Shown: in pieces, positions 9,632-18,414 of the stretch
Position numbering within the stretch: the first letter of the stretch is position 1
Layout: each line of letters opens with the position of its first letter
NCBI GenBank assembly: GCA_019356535.1
Contig: CP037918.1
Span: 2,444,501-2,508,500, forward strand
DNA length: 64,000 nucleotides
Source of the DNA: Chromatiaceae bacterium
Lineage (GTDB): Bacteria > Pseudomonadota > Gammaproteobacteria > Chromatiales > Chromatiaceae
Reading direction: 5' to 3'
Notes under the pieces: generated by a model
The model's input: the letters and a program-made list of their open reading frames with translations, nothing else
Databases searched by the model: none
What the model was told of the DNA's origin: nothing
Made by a program: the position numbers and the translations under genes

Positions 9632-10849
9632 ATGCGGACCATGTACGAGATGCCACCCTTCCCCGTCGCCTTCCAGGTCGCCCGGCTGCCGGCCATCGAC
9701 TTCGGCCCCGGCGCCATCGAGCGCTTGCCCGAGGCGATCGTGCGTTTCGGACAGCGCGCCCTGCTGGTCACCGGCAAACACTCTTTCCAGGACACCCCGG
9801 CCTGGTTCGCCCTGCAAAAGGCCCTGCACCAGCGTAATGTGCGTTGGTGGCACCAGGTAGTGGCCGACGAACCCTCGCCTGAGCTGGTGGACCAGGCGGT
9901 GGCCGAGCACCGTGCATACGACGTCGAGGTGGTGGTAGGCATCGGCGGGGGCAGCGCGCTGGATGCGGCCAAGGCCATCGCCGGCCTGCTGCGCACCGGC
10001 ACCTCGGTGATGGACCATCTCGAGGGCGTGGGCCGCGGCCTGCCTTGGCCGGGACCGGCAGTGCCCTTCATCGCAGTGCCCACCACTGCGGGCACCGGGT
10101 CGGAAGCCACCAAGAACGCGGTGCTCTCGCGGCGTGGCGCGGATGGCTTCAAGAAGTCCTTCCGCGACGAGGGCCTGGTGGCGCGGCTGGCACTGGTCGA
10201 CCCCGAACTGCTGGCCTCCTGCCCGCCGGACCTGGTCGCCGCCAACGGCATGGACGCTTTCACCCAGCTGCTCGAATCCTGGGTCTCGCTGCGCGCCAGC
10301 CCCTTCACCGACGGGCTCGCGGCCAACGGCCTGCAGGCCTTCCGCGACGGCTTCTGGGATGTGTGGCAGGACCCGGCCGGCGCGCCCGCCGAGGCCCGTG
10401 CACGCCTGGCCTGGGCCTCGCTGGCCTCGGGCATCACCCTGGCCCAGGCCGGGCTGGGTTCGGTGCATGGACTGGCCTCGCCGCTCGGCGCCTTCTTTCC
10501 CATCCCGCACGGGGTAGTCTGCGGCACCCTGGTGGCCGAGGCCACGCGGGTCAATATCGAGGTCCTGCGCCGGCGTGATCCGCACAACCCGGCACTGGCC
10601 CGTTATGCCGAAGCCGGCGTACTGCTGGGCAAGCACCTCTACGGCAGCCCGCAGGCTGCGCAGGACGGGCTGGTCGAACAACTGCGCGAATGGACCGAGC
10701 GCCTGACCCTGCCACGCCTGTCGGCCTTTGGCATGCGCGAGGACGACATCCCCCGCGTGGTCGCCAACTGCCGCGGCGGCAGCATGCAGACCAATCCCAT
10801 CCGCCTCGAAGACGAGGAAGTCGCCGAGATCCTGCGCGCGCGGCTTTGA
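9632..10849 (+). CDS. Iron-containing alcohol dehydrogenase
   Basis: A 405-residue group III (iron-type) alcohol dehydrogenase. The NAD-binding loop is GIGGGSALDAAKAIA near residue 108, followed by PTTAGTGSEATKNAV. The metal-binding region shows NGMDAFTQLLESW, then HGLASPLGAFFPIPHG with the characteristic histidines. Such enzymes interconvert alcohols and aldehydes with NAD(P)H; the natural substrate is unknown. Three in-frame ATGs lie within the first 20 bases (9632, 9641, 9650) and none has a strong ribosome binding site, so the exact start is uncertain. The gene stands alone. Confidence 0.9.
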   Translation: MRTMYEMPPFPVAFQVARLPAIDFGPGAIERLPEAIVRFGQRALLVTGKHSFQDTPAWFALQKALHQRNVRWWHQVVADEPSPELVDQAVAEHRAYDVEVVVGIGGGSALDAAKAIAGLLRTGTSVMDHLEGVGRGLPWPGPAVPFIAVPTTAGTGSEATKNAVLSRRGADGFKKSFRDEGLVARLALVDPELLASCPPDLVAANGMDAFTQLLESWVSLRASPFTDGLAANGLQAFRDGFWDVWQDPAGAPAEARARLAWASLASGITLAQAGLGSVHGLASPLGAFFPIPHGVVCGTLVAEATRVNIEVLRRRDPHNPALARYAEAGVLLGKHLYGSPQAAQDGLVEQLREWTERLTLPRLSAFGMREDDIPRVVANCRGGSMQTNPIRLEDEEVAEILRARL

Positions 10850-10917
10850 GTACCCATCGGGGAATTGCCCTTCCTGCCCTGGCCCGTTCGGCCCGGGGAC
10901 AGGCTTCCTGCGTGGCC

Positions 10918-10944
10918 TGTGGGAGCGGCGCCCCCGCCGCGAAC
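10918..10944. repeat. REP-like palindrome
   Basis: GTGGGAGCGGCGCCCCCGCC followed by GCGAA, between the convergent Fe-ADH and Slp genes. Related sequences in the other orientation occur at 27573-27598 and 47574-47598, with the shared pattern CGCGGCGnnnnCGCCGC. Confidence 0.5.
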
Positions 10945-10965
10945 ATTCGGCCTGCCAGCTCCGCG

Positions 10966-11481
10966 TCAGAGACCGATCTCCACGCCCAGCCCGACACCGA
11001 CCGATACCCCGCGGCTGCCGCCACCAATACCCAGACTCATGCCTGGCCGCCAGCCTGAACCCTGTTGTTCGGGAGGCCAGACATCCAGACGTTCGGCCTT
11101 CAGGAGCGGCAGACCATCACGCAGCCCCAGGTAACGGCCCTGCACAGTGACCACCCGCCCCGGCGGAAATTCGCGGGGCTCGAGAAAGCGCTGCACCTCC
11201 ACGAAGAAACGGCCTGTCGCCGGCAGTGATGTCAAGGGGCGCCCCCGGACATCGAGCGGGTAGGCCTCGATCTCGATCCGGGTGCGCTCGCGCAGGTTGT
11301 GTACCGAGCGGACCAGCCCGCCCCACACGAGCCGCGCCTGCCGTGGCGCATGCACCTTGCCACTGGCCAGTGCTGCCGGAGCAGCTTGTTTCAGCAGGGC
11401 GGGATCGGGTTGCAGACGCGGTGTGCTGCAGGCGGCCAGTGCAAGCACCACGACAAGGCACAACGCACCGGTATGCCTCAC
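10966..11481 (-). CDS. Slp family outer-membrane lipoprotein (second of two)
   Basis: A 171-residue lipoprotein. From a GTG start the first residues are a short signal sequence ending in the lipobox LAAC with Cys18. The body carries the Slp fold pattern: VWGGLVRSVHNLRERTRIEIEAYPLD, then RFFVEVQRFLEPREFPPGRVVTVQGRYLG. The C-terminus is Gly-rich. The GTG at 11481 overlaps the stop of the upstream slp-like gene (GTGA) and has GGGAG before it, so coupling decides the start. Slp proteins are starvation- or stationary-phase-induced in enterobacteria; regulation here is not visible. Confidence 0.8.
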   Translation of the reverse strand: MRHTGALCLVVVLALAACSTPRLQPDPALLKQAAPAALASGKVHAPRQARLVWGGLVRSVHNLRERTRIEIEAYPLDVRGRPLTSLPATGRFFVEVQRFLEPREFPPGRVVTVQGRYLGLRDGLPLLKAERLDVWPPEQQGSGWRPGMSLGIGGGSRGVSVGVGLGVEIGL

Positions 11482-12005
11482 CAGCAGAAACTCCCGGGAT
11501 ACGGTCTCGGTCCCCTGGGCCAGAGCGGATCGCAGTAGAAGGGGTCGTGGTGCCAGGGCGGCTCCGGCGGTGGCTGCCACGGCGGCCAGCGATGCCAGGT
11601 CTCGGCCCGCACCACGGGGTGTGCATAGGGATAGTCGCCCACCATCAATACCTGCACGCCATCGAGCCTGCCACGCACCGTCAAGCGCTGCCCAGGGTGC
11701 CACTCGGCCGGGTCGAGAAACCCCTCGATACGCGCAATGAAGCGCTTCGCCTCGCCCCCCTCGGGCTGTGGCTCGGCGTTGTCGAACAGCGGACGACGCA
11801 GCACCACCACCTCGGTGTGCTCACCCCGGTTGCGCACCGACAGGATCTCGCCCCCCCAGCGCACCACCCGCCCCCGCAGGGCCTGCGCTTCATCCTGGGC
11901 CCGCGCTACGGTGAGCGCTTCCCCCGGTGCCAGCAAGACAGGCGGAACCGTGGTGGCGCAGGCGACCAGGACCAGGGACAACAACAGGATGACAAGTGCC
12001 TTCAT
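11478..12005 (-). CDS. Slp family outer-membrane lipoprotein (first of two)
   Basis: A 175-residue Slp-type lipoprotein with the lipobox LVAC ending at Cys16. The core has VVRWGGEILSVRNRGEHTEVVVL and RFIARIEGFLDPAEWHPGQRLTVRGRLDG, parallel to the paralogue directly downstream, so the pair probably arose by tandem duplication. The C-terminal 35 residues are rich in Trp, Pro and His (WHRWPPWQPPPEPPWHHD), which the paralogue lacks. The two genes overlap by four bases. Confidence 0.82.
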   Translation of the reverse strand: MKALVILLLSLVLVACATTVPPVLLAPGEALTVARAQDEAQALRGRVVRWGGEILSVRNRGEHTEVVVLRRPLFDNAEPQPEGGEAKRFIARIEGFLDPAEWHPGQRLTVRGRLDGVQVLMVGDYPYAHPVVRAETWHRWPPWQPPPEPPWHHDPFYCDPLWPRGPRPYPGSFCW

Positions 12006-12117
12006 GACACCAGTATAGTTCCCATAACCTTGATCATTGCGTGAACTGACCGGCCAAAGCTCGCCCCACGTATATCAGAAACCCCTTATAATGACGCTTT
12101 TCCTGCCCGTGACGACC

Positions 12118-12393
12118 ATGGCCGATACCCTCGACTGCTGGATCTACAAGAGTCCGCGCAAGGACGAGATGTACCTCTATGTGCCCGCCGAAGGCGACTT
12201 CGAGGCGGTGCCTGCCGCCCTGCTGCAAGGCTTTGGCGAGCCGGTGTTCGTGATGCAGCTCACGCTCAGCCCCGAACGCCCCCTGGCGCGCGAGGATGTG
12301 AACCAGGTGATGAGCAACCTGCGCGAGCAGGGCTTCCACCTGCAGATGCCGCCGAAGCTGGAGCCCTACCTGTACCACGGCAACGAGGACTGA
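12118..12393 (+). CDS. ycgL: YcgL family protein
   Basis: A 91-residue protein of the YcgL family, which is typical of gammaproteobacteria. The pattern DCWIYKSPRKDEMYLYV at the N-terminus, then VPAALLQGFGEPVFVMQLTL and LREQGFHLQMPP, follows the E. coli protein closely. The function is unknown. I chose the ATG at 12118 because it gives the family N-terminus; upstream in-frame ATGs would add unrelated residues. The gene ends one base before the serB start. Confidence 0.9.
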   Translation: MADTLDCWIYKSPRKDEMYLYVPAEGDFEAVPAALLQGFGEPVFVMQLTLSPERPLAREDVNQVMSNLREQGFHLQMPPKLEPYLYHGNED

Positions 12394-12394
12394 G

Positions 12395-13609
12395 ATGCAC
12401 CCCATCCTGCTGCTCAACATCACCGGTCCCGACCACCCGGGGCTCACCGCCGAGCTCACCGCCCAGCTGGCGCGGCACGGCGTGAACGTGCTGGACATCG
12501 GTCAAGCGGTGATCCACGACCGGCTCAACCTGGGCATGCTGCTCGAGGTACCCGAAACCGAGGACGCCGCCATGCGCCGGGCGCTGCAACAGATCGGCGA
12601 CCAGCATGGTCTGCACACCGAGTTCACGAGCATCGCCGCGGACGACTACGAGCACTGGGTCGCCGCCGAAGGCCGGCCGCGCTTCATCGCCACCCTGCTG
12701 GGGCGCAAGCTCGAAGCGGCCAATATCGCCCACCTGGCGCAGGTGGCCGCACAGCACGGCCTGAACATCGACGGCATCACCCGCCTGTCGGGACGCTTTT
12801 CGCTGCGCGCCGACGAACCGCGCAAGCGCGCCTGCGTGGAATTCTCCCTGCGCGGCGAGGTGGCCGACGAGGAGGCCCTGCGCCGCGACCTGCTGGCGAT
12901 CACCCGTGACGACGAGGTAGACGTGGCCTTCCAGCGCGACGACCTCTACCGCCGGCACCGCCGCCTGGTGGTGTTCGACATGGACTCCACCCTGATCCAG
13001 TGCGAAGTGATCGACGAACTGGCGCGCGCCGCCGGCACTTACGAGGAAGTGGCCGCCATCACCGAGGCGGCGATGCGCGGCGAGATCCCCTTCGACGAGA
13101 GCTTCCGCCGCCGCCTGGCCACCCTGCAGGGACTGGAGGTCTCGGTGCTCGAGCGCATCGCCCGCGAGCTGCCGATCACCGAGGGAGCCGACCGCCTGAT
13201 CACCACCCTGAAGCGACTCGGCTACAAGGTGGGCATCCTCTCCGGCGGCTTCACCTATTTTGCCGAACACCTCAAGCAGCGCTGGGGACTGGACTACGTC
13301 TCGGCCAACGAGCTGGACATCGAGGATGGTCGACTCACCGGCCGGGTGAAGGGCGAGATCGTCAACGGCGAGAAGAAGGCCGAGCTGCTGCGGCGCATGG
13401 CCCAGGCCCACGGCATCGACATGCGCCAGACCGTCGCGGTCGGTGACGGCGCCAACGACCTGCCCATGCTGTCGATCGCCGGCCTGGGCATCGCCTTCCA
13501 CGCCAAGCCCGTGGTGCGCGAACGTGCACGCCACGCCATCTCCACCCTGGGGCTGGACGGCATCCTCTACCTGCTGGGGGTGCGTGACCGCGAGGTGCCC
13601 ACGGCGTGA
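12395..13609 (+). CDS. serB: Phosphoserine phosphatase SerB with N-terminal ACT domains
   Basis: A 404-residue enzyme catalysing the last step of serine synthesis. Residues 1-180 hold regulatory ACT-type domains (LLNITGPDHPGLTAELTAQL). The HAD core begins with the nucleophile motif DMDST at 195-199 (Asp195, Asp197), followed by SGGF at 283-286 and GDGAND at 350-355. All catalytic residues are intact. The ACT part probably binds serine for feedback control, as in related long SerB proteins. It follows ycgL directly, and its stop region overlaps the start of the next gene by four bases. Confidence 0.96.
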   Translation: MHPILLLNITGPDHPGLTAELTAQLARHGVNVLDIGQAVIHDRLNLGMLLEVPETEDAAMRRALQQIGDQHGLHTEFTSIAADDYEHWVAAEGRPRFIATLLGRKLEAANIAHLAQVAAQHGLNIDGITRLSGRFSLRADEPRKRACVEFSLRGEVADEEALRRDLLAITRDDEVDVAFQRDDLYRRHRRLVVFDMDSTLIQCEVIDELARAAGTYEEVAAITEAAMRGEIPFDESFRRRLATLQGLEVSVLERIARELPITEGADRLITTLKRLGYKVGILSGGFTYFAEHLKQRWGLDYVSANELDIEDGRLTGRVKGEIVNGEKKAELLRRMAQAHGIDMRQTVAVGDGANDLPMLSIAGLGIAFHAKPVVRERARHAISTLGLDGILYLLGVRDREVPTA

Positions 13610-14280
13610 AGACCCTGCTCAGCCTGCTCGCCATCGTCGCCCTGGTGCTCGGCCTGTCGTGGTGGTTCGCGCCCGAGCCCGACCCCGAGCTGCTGAGCCC
13701 ACGCACCGACCTGCCCTGGCAGATCCGCGTCAACGACGATGGCAGCCTGCACGTGTTCGACCTGGACATCGGCCGCTCCACGCTCGCCGATGCGACCGCC
13801 AAGTTCGGCCCGCCGGAGCGCGCGGCAGTATTCCAGCGCAAGGAGGGCGGCTTCGACCTGGAGGTCTATTTCGGCAAAGTGCACTTCGGCCCGCTCACCG
13901 CACGGGTGGTGGTCAAGCTGGAAGCCCCTGAGGACGTGCTGCGCACCCTGGCCGAGCAGGCCGACAAGCGCGAGGCCTCACCCACCGGCGACTGGAAATT
14001 CCCGCTGCGCGACGAGACGCTGGCCGAACTGGCGAAGCATCCGGTGACCGCCATCAGCTATGTGCCCGGCACCCGCGGGCTGGACCCGGCCTTCTTCCTC
14101 GAGCGTTTCGGCACACCGGCCGCCTGGCTGCCGGAACCGGACAGTGAGACGGCGCGCAGCTGGTTCTATCCCGATCGCGGCCTGTCCATCCTGATCGATG
14201 ACAAGGGGCCGGAGGTACTGGAATATGTGCGCCCGGGTGACTTCCAACTTCCGTCCGACGCGCAACCTTACACAGACTGA
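13606..14280 (+). CDS. Hypothetical membrane-anchored protein
   Basis: A 224-residue protein I do not recognise. Residues 2-20 are one hydrophobic segment, either an uncleaved anchor or a signal sequence. The rest is soluble and probably periplasmic, with NDDGSLHVFDLDIGRSTLADA resembling the start of small beta-rich lipoprotein-like folds. The ATG overlaps the serB stop, so the genes are co-translated, but no link with serine metabolism is evident. Confidence 0.75.
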   Translation: MKTLLSLLAIVALVLGLSWWFAPEPDPELLSPRTDLPWQIRVNDDGSLHVFDLDIGRSTLADATAKFGPPERAAVFQRKEGGFDLEVYFGKVHFGPLTARVVVKLEAPEDVLRTLAEQADKREASPTGDWKFPLRDETLAELAKHPVTAISYVPGTRGLDPAFFLERFGTPAAWLPEPDSETARSWFYPDRGLSILIDDKGPEVLEYVRPGDFQLPSDAQPYTD

Positions 14281-14282
14281 AC

Positions 14283-14552
14283 TCAACCGCGACGCACGCA
14301 CTCGTCCATCGCGGCCTTGGCGCGAGTCCAGGCCTCGGAGCCGACCTCACCAGTGGCCATCAGCTCCATCAGCGCATAGGCCAATTGCCGCTGTTCGGCA
14401 TCCAGGTCACGCAGCTTGTCGAGCTTGAACAGGTAACCCGCCTTCGGATATTCGAGGGTATTGACCAGGGCATACAGGGTCAGCGCCGCCGCGCCATGCG
14501 GCTCGCGCTCGATCAGCGCTACCACGGCACGCAGGATCTGTTCGGTGTCCAT
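14283..14552 (-). CDS. Small conserved hypothetical protein
   Basis: An 89-residue acidic, all-helical protein with no recognised domain. It has a well-placed GGAGGGCGAAG before the ATG at 14552. The 3' end lies two bases from that of the convergent upstream gene. Composition is ordinary for the genome. No function can be proposed. Confidence 0.68.
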   Translation of the reverse strand: MDTEQILRAVVALIEREPHGAAALTLYALVNTLEYPKAGYLFKLDKLRDLDAEQRQLAYALMELMATGEVGSEAWTRAKAAMDECVRRG

Positions 14553-14584
14553 CTTCGCCCTCCGAAAAAACGGCGAGCCTACAC

Positions 14585-14887
14585 TTATTCCAGAATCTGC
14601 TCCATGGCACAGCCCACAGCGAACTGTCCCTCGGCCTCGTCCACCGGGCTGCAGCGCAGCACCTTGACCCGGGCCTTCATGGATGGAGTGATGTCCGAGG
14701 GCGGGTTGATCTCGATGGCCAGCACGGTGCCCGGCGGCACCGCCCTTTCCAGCCACATCAGCACCCCACCGCCGCTGAGGTTCTTGACGATGGCACCGGC
14801 CCGCCCAGGCTGGCCTTCGATGGCAAAACTGGCCGGGCAGTCGATGTCCATGCGCGGATAACAGCGCTGTTCCTTGTAGTCCAGCAT
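14585..14887 (-). CDS. PilZ domain protein
   Basis: A 100-residue single-domain PilZ protein. The c-di-GMP signature is only partly standard: QRCYPRMDIDCPASF at residues 7-21 in the place of the RxxxR motif, then VKNLSGGGVLMWLE for the D/NxSxxG motif with Asn, Ser and Gly present. It may bind c-di-GMP weakly or act as a protein adaptor. The ATG at 14887 follows GAGGAGG. It has no visible operon partner; a diguanylate cyclase is encoded 29 kb away. Confidence 0.82.
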   Translation of the reverse strand: MLDYKEQRCYPRMDIDCPASFAIEGQPGRAGAIVKNLSGGGVLMWLERAVPPGTVLAIEINPPSDITPSMKARVKVLRCSPVDEAEGQFAVGCAMEQILE

Positions 14888-14958
14888 GTTTCCTCCTCTG
14901 TAGGTCACGGCGGCCGACAGGCCGTTGACACCTGTTGGCGGCGCCCCCTCCGGGAACT

Positions 14959-16467
14959 TTAGGAAGCCACTTCGGTTGATCGCCAGTCGGCCAGCAGGCG
15001 CATGCAGGCGGCATTGAGCTCCCGCGCACGCGCCGCACTGGCCGCCTCGTTGTAACAGCGCAGCTCGGGGGCATTGCCGGAGGGACGCAGATGCACGATC
15101 TCACCGTTGGCGAAGGTCAGGCGCAGGCCATCGGTGTGATCGATCCCGGCCAGTTCGCCCAACCCCAGCGGGGCCAGCTCGGCCTCGATGCGCTGGCGCC
15201 CACCGGCGGCGAGGGCGGCGATACGCGCCTGCGCCTGTTGCGTGGGAAAGGCCTTCAGACGGTCGCTGGCGGTGAACCGTGCAGGCAGGTCGGCGGTCAG
15301 TGCCGACAAGGGACGCCCCTGGCGACGCGCCAGCAGCAATACTGCGATGATGGCGATGGCGGCGTCGCGAGTCGGCAGGGCGGGCAGGACCCGCCCCTCG
15401 CATTCGAAGTCGTGCCAGGTGAGAAAGCCGCCGTTGGCCTCGTAGCCCACCACCAGGCGCGCCCCCTCATCTGCCAGCTCGCGCATGCCCGCAATCACGA
15501 AGGGCGAACCGATGCGCGTGCGCAAGGTGCGCTCGAACCAGCCACTGCGCTCGAGCAGGGTATTGCTGGAGACCGGGGTGACCACCGCGTCGGCATGCAG
15601 CCAGCGCGCCACCAGTGCGCCCAGCACATCACCGCGCAGCCACTCGCCGCACTCGTCGCCGACCAGGGGCCGGTCGCCATCGCCGTCGGCCGAGACGATG
15701 AGGTCGAAATCGTGCTCGGCAGCCCATTCGCGTGCCAGCGCCACGTCCTCGGCCCGGATCGCCTCGGTGTCCACCGGCACGAAGGTCTCGCTGCGACCGA
15801 CAACCGCGACCTCGGCGCCCAGTCCCTCTAGGATCTCGCGCAACGGCTCGGCAGCCACCGAGGAATGGGCATACAGCAACACCCGCGCGCCCGCCAGGCA
15901 GCCGGGCGGAAAGAAGTCGAGATAGCGAGCCAGGTATTCACGGTAGGCGATACCGTCCACCGGCGGCAGTTCAAAGGGCTGACATGCCATGCCATGTTCG
16001 TCGAACAGGGAGCGCGGCAGCATCACCAGCTGTTCGCGGATCGCAGCCTCGTCGTCCTTGAGGATCTCACCGTCGGGCCGGTAGAACTTGATGCCGTTGC
16101 GATCATCGGGGATATGACTGCCGGTGACCACCAGACTGGCTATACCACGACGCAGGCTCAGGTTGGCAACTGCTGGCGTGGGCAAGGAGCCACCGTGGAT
16201 GGCGCGATAGCCCAGGTCGGAGGCAGCGCGCAGGCAGGCGGCCATGATGCGCGGCGTGCTGGGGCGGAAGTCGCCGCCGATCAGCACCTCGTCGCCGGGA
16301 TGGATGATGCCCTGCTTTTCGAGGTGCTGGAGGAAGGCGGTGGTGTAAGCGTAACAGGCCCGGTCGGTCATGCACGCGGCCAGCCCGCGCGCGCCACTGG
16401 TGCCGAAGCCGACCCCGCTGCGCTGCATCAGGTCGGCTATGGCCACCTGCTCGTTCTTGTCGGCCAT
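14959..16467 (-). CDS. Phosphohexomutase (phosphomannomutase/phosphoglucomutase family)
   Basis: A 502-residue alpha-D-phosphohexomutase. FGTSGARG at 21-28 opens domain 1. The phosphoserine loop reads TGSHIP at 115-120, with Ser117 in place of the common TASHNP pattern. The magnesium loop is DGDGDR at 261-266, and the sugar-binding loop GYEANGG is intact. The C-terminal phosphate-binding RPSGNAPELR is also present. It would interconvert hexose 1- and 6-phosphates for cell-envelope sugars. The GSHIP variant suggests a divergent subfamily. The ATG at 16467 gives the family N-terminus. Confidence 0.88.
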   Translation of the reverse strand: MADKNEQVAIADLMQRSGVGFGTSGARGLAACMTDRACYAYTTAFLQHLEKQGIIHPGDEVLIGGDFRPSTPRIMAACLRAASDLGYRAIHGGSLPTPAVANLSLRRGIASLVVTGSHIPDDRNGIKFYRPDGEILKDDEAAIREQLVMLPRSLFDEHGMACQPFELPPVDGIAYREYLARYLDFFPPGCLAGARVLLYAHSSVAAEPLREILEGLGAEVAVVGRSETFVPVDTEAIRAEDVALAREWAAEHDFDLIVSADGDGDRPLVGDECGEWLRGDVLGALVARWLHADAVVTPVSSNTLLERSGWFERTLRTRIGSPFVIAGMRELADEGARLVVGYEANGGFLTWHDFECEGRVLPALPTRDAAIAIIAVLLLARRQGRPLSALTADLPARFTASDRLKAFPTQQAQARIAALAAGGRQRIEAELAPLGLGELAGIDHTDGLRLTFANGEIVHLRPSGNAPELRCYNEAASAARARELNAACMRLLADWRSTEVAS

Positions 16468-16671
16468 GTAGAAATTCCGTGAAACACTCCGCCGGCATTC
16501 TAGCAGGACGAAAAAGGGGCGCGGCAAGCCCACGCTCCACTACCTACGCGGGCAACGCCCGCGTAGCTGGACAACGACGAGAAAGCGTTTTTCAGGCTAT
16601 CAACTGCGGCCCTGCGAACAGCGGTGTGAAGTAGAATGGCCTGCATCACCCACGGGCCAAGGGAAACGCAC

Positions 16672-17421
16672 ATGAACCCGCTCCACCGATTCACCCTGTT
16701 GCTCGCCCTGCTGGGCTCTGCAGCGGTTGCCGATGACCGTTTCCGTATCATGGACGAGGCCGAGATGGCCCGTCACAAGGCACAGCTGACCAACCTCCAG
16801 GGACAGGCTCGCGAGGACTATCGCAATCAGGTCTGGCAGGCACTGCGCCAGCGCGCACGCACACACGGCTACCGGATGCCCGAGACCCCGCCCTGGGCTG
16901 TACGCCAGCAGCCTGCCCAGGCAGCGCATGCAGAACCTGCTCCCCCACCCCAACCGGCGCAGACAGCGCCCCCTTCCCCTGGGAGCGGGCCAGCGGACGC
17001 CTCACAGGCAACGGCCGAGGCCGCGATGCCGCAACGGATAGAGAAGCACCGGCAAGTGATCGAACAGGCTGCCGACCGGAGAGCAACAGCACCGCCAGAC
17101 GATGCACGGGCCAAGGCATCGATCGCCGCCCGGGAGTACCAGCAACAGATGCGGGAACGCTTCGAGCGTTTCATGGCGCAGCGACGTGCGCGCCAGGAGC
17201 AGGCCAGACAGCAACGGAAACAGGCCCGTGCGCAACGCGAGGCCGTCCGCCGGCAGCAAGCGCAACAGCATTGGCAACCCACCTGGCCACCGGCATACCC
17301 TCCTGCCCATCCAGCCCCGGGTTGGCCGGCACCTCCCGCCTGGCCGAGCTATCCCCCGCAGCATCCCCCGGCCTGGCCAGGCTACCCGCCCATGGCCCCG
17401 CGTCCGCCTTACTGGTATTGA
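16672..17421 (+). CDS. Exported Gln/Arg-rich, Pro-rich-tail protein
   Basis: A 249-residue protein with a signal peptide of about 20 residues (ending AVA) and no recognised domain. Three regions are visible: a short helical N-terminal part, a Pro/Ala-rich linker (residues 75-115), and a strongly charged coiled-coil-like segment rich in Gln, Arg and Ala (residues 120-205). It ends in a Pro/Trp/Tyr-rich tail with repeated WPP/YPP/HPP units. Such tails occur in envelope-associated linkers. The ATG at 16672 follows AAGGGAA. Function unknown. Confidence 0.68.
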   Translation: MNPLHRFTLLLALLGSAAVADDRFRIMDEAEMARHKAQLTNLQGQAREDYRNQVWQALRQRARTHGYRMPETPPWAVRQQPAQAAHAEPAPPPQPAQTAPPSPGSGPADASQATAEAAMPQRIEKHRQVIEQAADRRATAPPDDARAKASIAAREYQQQMRERFERFMAQRRARQEQARQQRKQARAQREAVRRQQAQQHWQPTWPPAYPPAHPAPGWPAPPAWPSYPPQHPPAWPGYPPMAPRPPYWY

Positions 17422-17496
17422 AAATATCGGCTGCCGCCCAGGGAAACGCGGAACGCGCCCCGCCCCCATCCCGCCCTTCGCCGCAACCGGGCGGAC

Positions 17497-18060
17497 TCAG
17501 GGCGCCAAATCCATCAGACGCTGGATACGCGCGACGTAGCCGCGCGTCTCTGGCGGCGCGAAGGGGGCCACGTGCTCCCAGCGGCGGATCTTGTCGCGCC
17601 GCTTGCGCGCCCGACTGTAGGACTTGAGGATACGGCTGTAACCGGCGTTGTAACTGGCAAAGGTGAATTTCAGGCGATCGCCGGTGTTCAGGTCCAGCTT
17701 GCGCTTCCACTTCCGGTAGATCTGGCGGTCGTAGAAGATCGCGGCCGCGATGTTCCAGCGCGGTTCGCTGATGTCTCGGATGAGCGGGTTCTTGCGACGA
17801 ATCTCTCGGTAGGTCGAGGGCAGGATCTGCATGATGCCGACGGCGCCGGCCGAACTGCGCGCCCGGGGATTCAGGCCGGACTCGGCGATACCCTGGGCCT
17901 TGAACCACCGCCAGTCCACGTGCGGCCCGAAATAGTGCTTGGTGTACTTGCGGAACAGGCGGTCGTAAGTATCCGGCCAATGGCGGTGTTCCACGTGCTT
18001 CTCGGTGCCGGCCCAGGCCAGCACCGGGATCAGCAGCAGCCAGGCCCAGGAACGCCGCAT
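17497..18060 (-). CDS. Lytic transglycosylase, SLT domain
   Basis: A 187-residue murein lytic transglycosylase. After a signal peptide (about 17 residues, ending AWA) comes a single SLT domain. GIAESGLNPRARSSAGAVGIMQ carries the catalytic Glu and the ES and GxxGxMQ motifs, and FASYNAGYSRI carries the AYNAG-like motif. It would cleave the glycan strand to 1,6-anhydroMurNAc ends in the periplasm. It has no extra substrate-binding domain. It lies 10 bases downstream of the DUF350-like gene on the same strand. Confidence 0.88.
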   Translation of the reverse strand: MRRSWAWLLLIPVLAWAGTEKHVEHRHWPDTYDRLFRKYTKHYFGPHVDWRWFKAQGIAESGLNPRARSSAGAVGIMQILPSTYREIRRKNPLIRDISEPRWNIAAAIFYDRQIYRKWKRKLDLNTGDRLKFTFASYNAGYSRILKSYSRARKRRDKIRRWEHVAPFAPPETRGYVARIQRLMDLAP

Positions 18061-18070
18061 GGCCGTGCGC

Positions 18071-18301
18071 TCAGTTGAGTCCCAGTCCGATCACCAGCCC
18101 CATGGCCGTGCCGATGCCAATGAACATGCCCATGATCATCAGCCCCACCGCCTGATTGCCATTGGAGAGCTGTTCGGGGATCGAGAAATTGACGATATGG
18201 CTGAACACCTTGCAGCCCAGCCACATGAACAGCAGGGTGAGAAGGCCACCCATGCAGGCGTAGAGGATGTTCAGAACCAGCGGATCGATACCATCGCTCA
18301 T
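18071..18301 (-). CDS. Small membrane protein, DUF350-like
   Basis: A 76-residue protein with two hydrophobic segments, about residues 9-32 and 50-74. The GNQAVGLMIMGMFIGIGTAM stretch fits the repeat unit of DUF350 membrane proteins, here in a one-unit form. GGAGG precedes the ATG closely. It is upstream of, and nearly contiguous with, the lytic transglycosylase gene. Function unknown. Confidence 0.75.
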   Translation of the reverse strand: MSDGIDPLVLNILYACMGGLLTLLFMWLGCKVFSHIVNFSIPEQLSNGNQAVGLMIMGMFIGIGTAMGLVIGLGLN

Positions 18302-18414
18302 GTCGCCTCCGGGAAATTGCCTGATCGAGCCGGCAAACCGTCCGCCCGAAACACAGACTTCGAGGATAGGTGCTCACCCCGGCGCATTCAAGCCTGCGAC
18401 CGAATGCCTGCCAC

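Noticed and set aside
12087-12092. TATAAT as the -10 box of ycgL
   Set aside because: The hexamer is perfect, but nothing like a -35 box lies 16-18 bases upstream, so I do not report it as a promoter.
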